NCBI GenBank assembly: GCA_946965045.2
Contig: OX337241.1
Span: 1,488,001 to 1,552,000 of the forward strand
Direction of reading: 5' to 3'
Length of the DNA stretch: 64,000 nucleotides
Origin: Epithemia pelagica
Taxonomy: Eukaryota > Bacillariophyta > Bacillariophyceae > Surirellales > Surirellaceae
Positions 19,780 to 28,935 of the stretch are shown one piece after another. Made by a program: the position numbers and the translations under genes. The notes under the pieces were generated by a model. The model made no database searches. It saw only the letters and a list, made by a program, of their open reading frames with translations, and had not been told where the DNA came from. Every line of letters begins with the position of its first letter. The stretch's first letter is position 1.

Positions 19780-20490
19780 ATCAGAAGTATTCGAAATAGA
19801 CAAGTTCTACAATCACGGAGTTCGTTGCTTTGGTTGTGGTGGAGGCCGATGATATCTGTTATGAAGAATTTTTTTCCATTTTCATTGTTCGCCATCGTGG
19901 ATCGCATCCGGAAGAGGGGAGTGAAATGACAGACTTTCATGACAGACTTTCATGACAGACTTTCGGATAAACTTTCAACTTTAGAGGGAATTTCGGCCCA
20001 ACGAGATTCACTCTATACATTTTCCCGAAGTAAAAAACTAAGATGAATTGCCCCTCATCCCTCACATGGACCGACCGATCAATGAGATGCACACCATGGC
20101 GAGGAGGCTCTAACACAACAGCAATCAACCCGCCTCCTCTACTTGTATGAACATGACTAATTGAGTGAGAGCATGTACTAGTTAGCTTTGTACATACTTG
20201 TATGTGTCATACTCGTAGGCAATCGTTTCGTCCATCCATCCTCGTTCACCATCCTGTCTTTTGCCTGCATCGATCCATTTGTCTTTGTCTTTGTTTATTG
20301 TTGTTTCACCATCCAGTAAGAGTGTCAAGATTCGATAAGGTGCTCTCGTTTACGGCGTCCACTCCTTCTTCCACTCGAACTGTGTTATCGGGAGCAGCCG
20401 AATGGTGCTGTTGCCATGCCGTCGTCGCCGATTGTTTTGCCGTTGGGCAGAAACGAGGAGTTGATTGTTGAGTATGTTGTTCTTGTGGTT

Positions 20491-20556
20491 GTAGCCGCAT
20501 GTTGTTGTTGTCGCTGTCGTTGTTGTAGCCGCATGTTGTTGTTGTCGCTGTCGTTG
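20491..20556. repeat. Tandem repeat 2 x 33 bp inside element A
   Basis: Two identical 33-bp units beginning GTAGCCGCATGTTG, at 20491-20523 and 20524-20556, in a stretch rich in GTT/GTC triplets. Confidence 0.85.
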
Positions 20557-20939
20557 TCGACGCTTGCTGTCTTGTCGCATGTCGTTGCTGCAGTCGCCGC
20601 ATGTCGTTGTTGCTTCTTGTTGTCATTGACGGGCACAGTCTCGTGCACTGGGTTCGGTGACAGCGAGTAGTTGATTGTTGCGTGCGGGTTGTTTTTGTTG
20701 TTGTTGCCGAGTGTTGTCATTGTTCGTTGTTCGTTGGCAGCGAGTAGTTGGTAGGTGATTGTTTGCTGCTTCCTTGGCGTGGTTGGTTCCATCATTGTTG
20801 GGTCCAAACGAGCAGTCTGATTACGGGAAATCAAGACACTAAAAGGCAATATTCTCTCTATCATGTGTAGATATGATGTTGGTTGGGAACATTTTTTTGT
20901 ATTGTAAATAGAAGATACTACAAAAATAAAAAGTTTTCC

Positions 20940-21030
20940 CGAATGTCTGTCAAAAAGCTACCTGAAACTCCGAATGTCTGTCAAAAAGCTACCTGAAACT
21001 CCGAATGTCTGTCAAACAACTACCCCGAAA
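20940..21030. repeat. Subterminal 31-bp repeats of element A
   Basis: Two exact copies and a diverged partial copy of a unit with the core TGTCTGTCA. The same core recurs in all four ends of elements A and B and may be a transposase-binding motif. Confidence 0.8.
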
Positions 21031-21061
21031 GTCTGTCATTTCACTTTTTCAGGCCTGAATA

Positions 21062-21308
21062 GCGAAATGACAGACATTCGGGTAAACATTCGTTTTTAGA
21101 GTTAGGGTTAAACGGGGTATCCTCGTCATGAATTTGAAGTGGCACTGACGAGACAAGAAGGGCTGTAGTAAAATGACATTTTATTTTAATGAAGAGTGCA
21201 TGTGGAAGAGCAACATTGACATGGAGTGCAACCGGATAGTCTGTCCGTATAACAGTCAACATTTTGAAAGTTTATCCGAAAGTCTGTCATGAAAGTCTGT
21301 CATTTCGC
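21062..21308. mobile_element. TIR element B (247 bp), TA-flanked
   Basis: The inverted ends start GCGAAATGACAGAC on the left, with the complement on the right ending at 21308. Both are directly flanked by TA (21060-21061 and 21309-21310). The right subterminal region repeats TGACAGACTTTC twice and then GGATAAACTTTC, as in the left end of element A. The size, TA flank and lack of ORF fit a MITE, perhaps of Tc1/mariner type, although that assignment is inference. Only 17 bp separate it from element A. Confidence 0.7.
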
Positions 21309-21653
21309 TATTCCCCATCCGGAACAATCCCCCAAAAATGGCACAGATATCAGATGATACATTTCGCAGTGCCATTCTTGCATGCACCCATGTGCCAGAA
21401 AAAGTCCCGCGTGTGGGGTTGAAAGTTAAAATTTAAAATTCCCTCACTGTGAGATTCCACTGCGCACCACAGTCGCCTCCAAGTCCCGTTCCAAGGATGG
21501 ACAATTGACGTCGTCCGTCGTCCTCACAATGCCATCCGGTCCAGGTCCAGCCCGTTGACAACGACATGATGCCATTTCAAAGACATCGTTTCCAAAGAAA
21601 GTCCCCTTGAGACTCGCTCTCGTTGAAGCAGAAGTGGAAAATTCACACCGTGC
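21309..21653. other. Intergenic, upstream of ATPase gene
   Basis: No frame or repeat is supported here. It should hold the promoter of the gene at 21654. Confidence 0.4.
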
Positions 21654-23045
21654 ATGTCTAGCACAACTTTCAATGACGATATCAGCCTGCTGAGCAGCAC
21701 CGAACTAGTGTGCAAACCATCTCAGCCTTCTTCCATCTCTTTGTTTCACCGGCGGAACGATGACGAGAGTTTCACGATTGACAAGCTGCAGCTTGACAAG
21801 TGTGAGCTGTTGGGCCGGGAGAAGGAACTTGAAATACTTCAAGGCAAGTTTCAGCAAGCCGTCCAACTTCCAAGCAAACAGATTGTCTTGATTGGTGGAG
21901 AGCCGGGAGTTGGAAAATCAGCGTTGGCTCTGGAACTCCGAAAGTCCTTCGGGAGTGATCTTGCCTTTTATCTCTATGGCAAGTTTAAAGATGACTACAA
22001 TCAACCCTATGGAGCAATCATCGAGGCGTGCGATGTGCTATGCGACATACTTGCTTCTCCACCCGAACGATGTTCCTTCTCGCGTGATGATGTACAGAAA
22101 GAACTCAATCGACACCTGACCATGGAAAGTCTTGAAATGCTGGAAATGATCTTGACGAGTATTAAAAGATTACGTGGTGATTTGTGTGATGAAAAAATAC
22201 AAAATGACAAGGAGATACCGACGCATATCATCAACTACTCCCAACTCGCCACGGCTTTTCACGAAGCTTTTTCAAAGTTTTTCAAAACAGCGTCCTCCTT
22301 CGGAACCATAGTGTTAGTGATTGATGCTGTGCAGTGGGCAGACGAGGCCTCAATCGATTTGATAGAAGCTCTGGCCAAGGATGTCAAACTTGACTCATTA
22401 CTTCTTGTGGTACCATACCGAACAGAGTCCATGGACGAAAGTCATGGATTCAGACAGGTCGTGGGACGTTTACAACAGATGGAATTTCCGTGCGCTGTCG
22501 TCACTGAACTGATTCTGAATAATGTTCCTCCGGAGATTGTGGTGGATTTCCTTAAAGCATTGATTTTGTCAAGCGATGAAGATATCGTTGCTTTGGCAAA
22601 ACTGGTTCATTTCAAGACTGGTGGCAACATGTTTTATGTAAAACAGTTTCTCAACATGTTGACTGCAACCAAGCAACTGGTGTTTGAAATTTGTTCACTG
22701 AAATGGAAGTGGAACTTGTGCACAATCAAATCTGAGGCAATGGCAACGGAGAACGTTGTCTCCATGATTTTGGCACGTCTTCAGGAGTTCCCAGTGGAGT
22801 TCCAAACCTTACTGCCCCGGGCTGCATGTTTGGGAACAGTATTCACTTCAGCCAGTTTCGATATTGTCGTCCGTCGGTATTGCGATGACGTTGGTCGCTT
22901 GATTAGGACGTATGAGGAAGTCCGTAGTGAACCCAACACAAATGGAACACATCAAAGCGAATCTATGGATGAAACGTCCACAATAGGCAGAAGCTCATTC
23001 GCATCCATTACAGAAAGTTCTCCGACACGAACGCTTATTGCGTAA
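21654..23045 (+). CDS. Predicted AAA/STAND-type ATPase, N-terminal part of broken gene
   Basis: The ATG at 21654 opens a 463-residue frame. It has an AAA_16-like NTPase: LLGREKELEIL, a Walker A motif GGEPGVGKSAL near residue 80-90, a Walker B-like VLVIDAVQWADEAS, and a sensor-like VVPYRTES. This is the predicted ATPase family found in large signalling proteins with TPR-like repeats. The expected continuation (a winged-helix-like region with a HDK motif, then TPR-like repeats) is present downstream, but in another frame and behind a stop. The last 40 or so residues of this frame are therefore probably out-of-frame or degenerate, and the frame alone is a truncated product. Confidence 0.7.
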   Translation: MSSTTFNDDISLLSSTELVCKPSQPSSISLFHRRNDDESFTIDKLQLDKCELLGREKELEILQGKFQQAVQLPSKQIVLIGGEPGVGKSALALELRKSFGSDLAFYLYGKFKDDYNQPYGAIIEACDVLCDILASPPERCSFSRDDVQKELNRHLTMESLEMLEMILTSIKRLRGDLCDEKIQNDKEIPTHIINYSQLATAFHEAFSKFFKTASSFGTIVLVIDAVQWADEASIDLIEALAKDVKLDSLLLVVPYRTESMDESHGFRQVVGRLQQMEFPCAVVTELILNNVPPEIVVDFLKALILSSDEDIVALAKLVHFKTGGNMFYVKQFLNMLTATKQLVFEICSLKWKWNLCTIKSEAMATENVVSMILARLQEFPVEFQTLLPRAACLGTVFTSASFDIVVRRYCDDVGRLIRTYEEVRSEPNTNGTHQSESMDETSTIGRSSFASITESSPTRTLIA

Positions 23046-24912
23046 GCTGAAAGATGGTGTATATCAGTGGGAACACGACAAAATAAGAGAAGCGTTATTG
23101 AAATTGGCTGACCAAAGTGAGCTTGCCGACATTCAGTTTGAAGTGGGAAATCTTTAATACGAACAGCTCCCTCCAAAGGAGTTGAGCCAGCATTTGTCCT
23201 CAGTAGTCTATCTCCTAAACACGAAGGCACATGAACTAGAACCGGAAAACAAGCAACGTTTGGAAATTGCCAGACTCAATCTTCGAGCAGGAAACACTGC
23301 TCTTTCTTCATCTGCCTTTGCATTGGCTGTGGACTACTTGGCAAAGGGACTTGATCTATTGCCCAAGAATTCACTACAGAACAATGACCCACTGACTCTC
23401 GACTTATATTCTTCACTTGCTGAAGGGTTCTTTTGCATTGGGAAGCACAAGCAAGTGAATGAAATCTACGTTCTGCTGTCACGACAAACACAACTTGCTC
23501 TTTTCGACAAAAGGCGTGTGTGCAATGTCCACATTAGCTCACTATGTGCACAAGGCCGGGTTACAGAAGCAAAAAACTTGACCATTGAGATTTTGGAACA
23601 ACTCAATTGCCGTTTCCCAAAGTACCAGCGTGTTGTTTTCACATTGGCTGGTGTATTTCGTACCTTGTCTGGAGTGGATCGATCAATCTCCAAGATAAAG
23701 CATCTCGGTCCTATATCTGATCCCTCCAAGACATGGGTCCCTTATCTGATTGACCGTCTGGCCACCTTTGCATACCAAACAGAGCCAGATTTGATGCCTC
23801 TTGCATTCCTCAAAGGTCTTCGTTGGACGATCAACAACGGGATTTGCGATATGACAGCTCCTCTATTGGCTCTCATTGGTTTATTGCTTGTTTCTGTTGG
23901 CGATTTTGCGTCGGCTAAGAAATATGCCGATCTGGCGTTGACATTCACTACATCGCAGAACGAGTCTCGCACATTGTTGCTTTGTTACCCTTTTGTAATT
24001 CATATGCAGGCTCCGCTCGAGACTTGCAAAAGGCCACTACTTCGTGCATACAATGTTGGAATGGCGACGGGTGACCTTGAATCGGCCTTCTGGTCGATCG
24101 TCGGTGTAATCGAGTTCAGTATTATTACAGGAACTAATCTATCGCTGGTCCGCGAGGACTTTGAGAAATACGTTGGTGAAATGGAGTCCTTGAACCAGAC
24201 GAAACCTGTGCTTTGTGCCAGAATGTCGTGGCAGCTGGTTCTCAACCTTGTACAGGGTGGGCATGAGCTTGGAGATGACGTGCTGGATGTCAAAGCAGTG
24301 ATTGCTCAAGTCACTGAAAATCGTCAGTATGCACTCGAATGCATACACCTTCATCGTACAAAGCTTGCCTGTGCGTTCTGGTATGATCAATTCCAGGTTG
24401 TCTGCTCCATCATGGAACAAACTGGATACAACAAATTCCTTCCGGAGAAAGAGAAACCAGGTCTTGCACACCATGGCCAGATGTACATTTATTGCGCTCT
24501 TTCATGCATTTCAGTTGCGCGTTCTCTGCAGGACCCCGGAGAAAAAAGACGAAGGCGAATACAAGCTACCAAGTTTCTTTCGAAATTTCAATCATGGTCG
24601 TCACGCGGGAACCTTGCAGTACAACATGCTGAGGTGTTGGTAAAGGCTGAGTTGGCTTCATTGGATGGGAACCCACAAGAAGCAGAGAAAGATTATGAAA
24701 TTGCGATACTACTGGCTGGCAGAAATGGCTTCAGCAATTATCAGGGTCTAGCACACGAACGATGCGCAGCTCATGCCCTCCGAGTGGGAGACATGAATGA
24801 AGCAAGATACAATTATCGTCGTGCACTCGACTTGTACACGGAATGGGGTGCTTTGGGGAAGGTGGCCCATCTAGAGCCGCTCATAAGCAGTATCATGTCG
24901 GATGAGTACTAA
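23044..24912 (+). pseudogene. Displaced C-terminal half of ATPase gene (TPR-like)
   Basis: From about 23000 the family sequence continues in the +1 frame (KLKDGVYQWEHDKIREALL), reaches a TAA at 23155-23157, and then stays open to 24912. The open part has no ATG near its start. It encodes repeated helix pairs typical of the TPR-like solenoid in this family (IARLNLRAGNTALSSSAF, YSSLAEGFFCIGKHKQVNEI, and near the end YNYRRALDLYTEWGA). One frameshift plus one stop separate it from the ATPase half. A spliced gene would have to remove the conserved HDK motif, which makes splicing the less likely explanation. Little other damage is seen, so the break may be recent. Confidence 0.65.
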
Positions 24913-25334
24913 GAAAAAGCGATATGGTTCTTTCGTTTTGAAGGCTTCATGACATTGTCTTGGGCTATTACTCCTGCTCCTCTAGGTTTGCTTTTTTTCT
25001 TGTTTCGAAAGCGCATACCTAGAGATCTATGCAAACAAACCCCCCAAATCTTTGGTGCCCCCCTCTCATCCCGCAAACTTGTCGGTCACGCTTTGAGGAC
25101 TTGTGGAGTTTGTGGAGCGGGTCTGCGTGCTGCTCGTACTTATTCTTACATCGAGATGGGCATTCTTGCGCGACAGAACTCAAACTCAACGGATGGGGAA
25201 GGCGAAAAATCCATCGTCGCGCCGGCCCAACCTCCGCCGAACCACAACCAACCAAAACCATGCAAACAAAGTTTTCTCGAAACCCCCGAACTTCAGACAT
25301 TCGCCACGCATCTAGTTGCGGAAGTCGACTGACT
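24913..25334. other. Intergenic, no gene recognised
   Basis: Short overlapping frames occur on both strands without recognisable features. The region ends at the left inverted repeat of the Harbinger-type element. Confidence 0.4.
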
Positions 25335-25364
25335 GGGAGCTGGGGTAATCCTGAGCAGCTCGCT
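25335..25364 (+). repeat. Left terminal inverted repeat, Harbinger element
   Basis: 30 bp, 28/30 complementary to 28449-28478. The differences are at positions 6 and 24. Confidence 0.88.
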
Positions 25365-25527
25365 GTCATGCCAGGCAAAGTCTGACTACAAAGCGGAACA
25401 CGACCAGAACGCTTAATCGATGTACTATAGCATAAACTATGAACATGGACAAATAGAGAACTAATAGAAAGATTTAGGCCCACCACCACGCGGTTTTTGC
25501 AACCGCCCCAAATCATACTACATTTAT

Positions 25528-26600
25528 TTACAGACGCACCATCTTGTGTTTCATGCCGCCTTCAAACTTGGCGTCCGGCTCATGTAGGGAAATCAACAAC
25601 GCTCTGAATCCGTTTGTTGTGTCGCACATAAATTCGTAGTCGAACCTGCTTTGGACCATGAAAGGAAGAGTCAGAGAAAACTTTGACCTGACAAAGTCTG
25701 TTTCTCTTTTTTGCATCTGATTCATGGCGTCTTCCAAAGCAAGTTTCATTCGTAGGTTTTTCTCCTCGACATGCCACTCTCTGTGCATGTGTTGGGTTAG
25801 ATACTGGATATGAGTTGCGTTGTCAGGCCAAATTACCTTCACATGTACCTGTAGCTGGCTTGGATCCACTTCAATCAAGCAATTTGTTGTGTCTTCATGT
25901 GCAATACCTGTAGGCAACACCACCAAAATCACCAAATGACGCTGTTTCTTGTCGTCGACCCACTGTGTCAAGACATGAGGAGGCTCCCAATTCCTCATCA
26001 TGTCATTACCACTGTCTTCTTCATTTGTCTTTTTCCTCTTTTGTTGTAGTTGTACCTGTAGTGTCTCCTGTAATGGCATGGATCCTGCCGCCCTTTTCTT
26101 CACCATAGCATCATCACTGACAACAGACTCAGGAGCAACCTTGGCAGCAACACCTGGTCATAAAAGACAATAAACCACCACAGGTAAGGACAGTGACTCA
26201 ACAATCAAACAAACAGTGTACACTGGCACTTACCTTGTCCTTTGGACAACCCAAACAAAGAAGGAGCTGGTTTGAGATCTCCATCATTGGGGTTCCTTAC
26301 CTTTCCACCCATAGATGGGGCCGTCTCACCACCACCCAACAACTCATGACCAGTCTCTCTCTCATGTTGATCCTTCAAGTGGACTTGATATTTTTTTTTG
26401 GCTTTGTTGAGGGCCGACCTGAATGATTCCAATTTGTACTTTTGGAAAACAGCATGTTCCAACCACGCAGATTTGGGTGTGGCGCTCTCCAGGATCAAGC
26501 CTTCTGACACGATTTTGTCAAGGAATTCGGCATCTTTCGACTTTGAATCCCACAAAAGCAGGGCACCCTCGCCCAAAGTGTTGCGGCCAGACCTGGTCAT
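25528..26600 (-). CDS. Harbinger-associated accessory protein, two exons
   Basis: The model is complement(25528-26153, 26234-26600), 330 residues. The donor GTAAGTG and the acceptor GACCAG keep the frame across an 80-bp intron. The ATG at 26600 begins MTRSGRNTLGEG; the frame upstream is open only from a GTG. The first exon has a charged helical stretch (FRSALNKAKKK), the linker is charged, and the C-terminal half looks like a compact domain with many His and Met (HIQYLTQHMHREWHVEE). In Harbinger elements the second gene is usually a Myb/SANT-like DNA-binding helper of transposition. I cannot see a clear Myb motif here, so the role rests on position. It is transcribed away from the transposase. 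Confidence 0.75.
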
Positions 26601-26793
26601 CGGAGTATAGGTACTATTAGTACCTAAAACTGTAGCGCGAGGGAGTGCAAAACCAGACTGGTCTGTTCGCACGAAAACTAATTATGACCCTAAAAACAGT
26701 TCACCAAAATCCAAACTGGGTCGGTTTTCATCATGGACTCCATTTTTCAATCGAGGAGGCCATGCCCAATTTGGCTCCAATTCTGAAAGTAGT

Positions 26794-27016
26794 GCGACCC
26801 ACGTATTGCCCTTGCCTTGGGTCAACCGTGGGTCGTTCGTCCAAATGAATTGGGCACTTATAAGGTGTCCTGGGTCGGTTTTAAAAAAACGAGCTGGGTC
26901 GATTTTTTCGAGCCAGGTCGTTTTTTCAAAACCGACCCAGGACACTTTCTAGTGGTTCAAATGATATAATCAAGCGACCCACAGTTAACCCAACATAAGG
27001 GCAATATGTGGGTCGC
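26794..27016. repeat. Foldback (inverted-repeat) sequence between transposon genes
   Basis: Outer arms of about 43 bp starting GCGACCCAC (from 26794, and ending at 27016) are near-complements. Inside them a perfect 18-bp pair lies at 26865-26882 and 26928-26945 (core CCTGGGTCGG). The whole 223 bp can fold on itself. It may be a nested MITE or a control region between the divergent promoters. Confidence 0.8.
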
Positions 27017-27356
27017 TTAAGATGTAGAAAGGAATAGGATGTTGGCGAGGTAGGGCCATTCAGAAATTCCAGTTTTTGAATGAAAACGATTTTTGAATCG
27101 ATTTCTGCACCGTTCCAGGCCGGTTCCAATGACCGGACACGAATTCGAATGAGTCACTTTATGTAGAACAGTACAAAGTTTAGTGTCACTGCTCAACTGA
27201 CCAGCCAATCAAATGAACGTGATGAAATTTCAAAAAACCTGTTCCAATGAACTGACAGTACTACACAGAGACAGACCGAGATCAGAGTGAAGGTGTGGTT
27301 AGCATCGCGACACAAACTGAGCAAACATAAATTTTCCAAAGCGATTTTCTCCCACC

Positions 27357-28295
27357 ATGTTGGTGACACAACGAACATTCATTAACTCGGCTCTGCCAAT
27401 GCTTGGTAGAGGAAGACACTCACATTCACTTGATTTCTCACGTGCTTTTCGCTCTTACTTTGGAATGTCTCCTTTGCTCTGTGTTCATGTGTGGGATGAA
27501 CTGGACAGTTCATTGCCCAAAGGTGCATCGCCTCGTCATTTGTTGTGGACACTGGCTTTTCTGAAAGTCTATGCTACAGAGGATGTTATGGTCTCAATGG
27601 CCAAAACAACGAGGAAGACCTTCAGGAAGTGGGTCAAAGTGTTTGTAGATTTGTTGTATAGTGGTCTTCATTATGTAAGTACATGGCCCTACATGAATTT
27701 GCCATGAAGTCGTCCTCCTCATATCTGACCATTGCTGTTGTTCTTATAACAGATTGTATGGGACAATAGGTTTGATTGTTGTGTACCTGGACAGGTCTGT
27801 TTCATTAGTTTGGATGGTACTGACTTCAGGATTTTGGAGCCGTCACCTTTTGATCCAAAATGGTACTCGCACAAGTTTAAGGGAGCAGGTGTGAGGTATG
27901 AGGTGGGAATCTGCCTGAAAACTGGCTGGATAGTGTGGTGGAATGGTGCATTCCCTTGTGGCGCTTGGCCAGACCTACGGATTGCCAGAGACTGGCTTGT
28001 TCAAGAGCTACTACCGAATGAGAAAGTGATTGCTGATGGTGGTTACAACGATTCTGGATGCTACTTTGTCACACCTACTGGGAGAAATGACTATCAAGAC
28101 AAGATGATGGCAGATGCCAGGGCGAGACGTGAAACTGTCAACAATTTACTGAAACATTACAATATCTTAAAGGAGAAATACAGAGGAGATCTGGATGGGC
28201 ATCACAAGGTGTTTGGAGCAGTGGTGAATCTGGTTCAGATGAAGATTGAAAATGGTGAGGCGAAAGTGTTTCAGATCGAAGTGGAAGATGACTAG
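27357..28295 (+). CDS. Harbinger-type DDE transposase, two exons
   Basis: The model is 27357-27674 joined to 27753-28295, 286 residues. The start is the ATG of MLVTQRTF. The donor GTAAGT and the acceptor TAACAG leave the frame intact. The N-terminal part is helical and basic. The catalytic triad is visible: Asp in SLDGTDFRI, Asp in VIADGGYND, and Glu in ARARRETVNNLL. The surrounding motifs (PKWYSHKFKG, YEVGICLKTGWIVW) are those of DDE_Tnp_4-like transposases in algae. It should cut the 30-bp ends of the element. At 286 residues it is somewhat shorter than many PIF transposases, so a small N-terminal exon may have been missed. Confidence 0.85.
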
Positions 28296-28448
28296 CAGTA
28301 CAAATATGTAGCGGTTATGAACCGGGTGGTGGTGGGTTTTAATAGTACTAGCAGTCAGTATATCATCTTTTGTCGCTAGAGTGTTCTTTATTCAGAAAAA
28401 GCGTTCGGTAACTCCTATAGGTCACAGTCAGTATCTGACTGGTAAGGT

Positions 28449-28478
28449 AGCGACCTGCTCAGGATTACCCCATCTCCC
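28449..28478 (-). repeat. Right terminal inverted repeat, Harbinger element
   Basis: 30 bp complementary to the left end with two mismatches. Confidence 0.88.
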
Positions 28479-28935
28479 TGTAAAAGAAATTGTTGGAATC
28501 GAAAGGGACGAAATGGTTGACGTCACTTGACGGAAAGAAACTATACGAGTGACACGACTTTGAGAGAAACCCGCATCTTCCCTGGGGCAACTGCGGACAT
28601 CACATCCCGTCTCCTGTTGCCACATACGAATCTTTCAGACAACAACAATCTCAAAGACACCTCTTGTTTGCTGGTGTGACAAACAGCCAACGCATTTCCT
28701 TCTCCGTCTCATCATTTTTTAAATGCACCGTTTCGGCGCGGCGTTCATGGTTCAATCTTACATCATAGTTCCTACCAAGAGCAAAGATTGCGTGAGGAGA
28801 ATAAGAAGTCCGATATTCACCCATCGATTCAGTCGTCCAAAACGTGAACACAACAAACAGCATTAGCAGAACCGCAATTTGGTGTTGCTATAATTTGGAA
28901 TACGACGACCCAACGAGGTTTGCATTGACACCAAA
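28479..28935. other. Intergenic, upstream of MLO-like gene
   Basis: No gene is supported. It holds the probable promoter and 5' UTR of the MLO-like gene and lies directly beside the Harbinger element. Confidence 0.4.

Larger units (their letters stand above)
19921..21044. mobile_element. TIR element A, non-autonomous
   Basis: The ends are inverted: GTGAAATGACAGACTTTC at 19921 and its complement ending at 21044. Subterminal repeats lie at both ends. On the left the 13-bp unit ATGACAGACTTTC occurs three times in a row. On the right a 31-bp unit starting CGAATGTCTGTCA occurs twice (20940-20970, 20971-21001) plus a partial copy. The inside (20290-20860) is built of CAA/GTT-type triplets with no recognised gene. 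No transposase is present. The left end lies 141 bp upstream of the four-TM gene. Confidence 0.7.
25335..28478. mobile_element. Harbinger/PIF-type DNA transposon, 3.1 kb
   Basis: Inverted ends of 30 bp match at 28 positions (left 25335-25364 starting GGGAGCTGGGGTAATCC; right 28449-28478). They enclose two divergent genes: an accessory protein on minus and a DDE transposase on plus. This two-gene layout is typical of Harbinger/PIF elements. No clear 3-bp target duplication is seen (ACT on the left, TGT on the right). Both genes are open once their single introns are removed, so the copy may be autonomous. Confidence 0.88.

Noticed and set aside
20385-20864. Asn/Gln/Thr-rich minus-strand frame in TIR element A
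   Set aside because: It is made of simple triplet repeats inside a non-autonomous element, with no domain.
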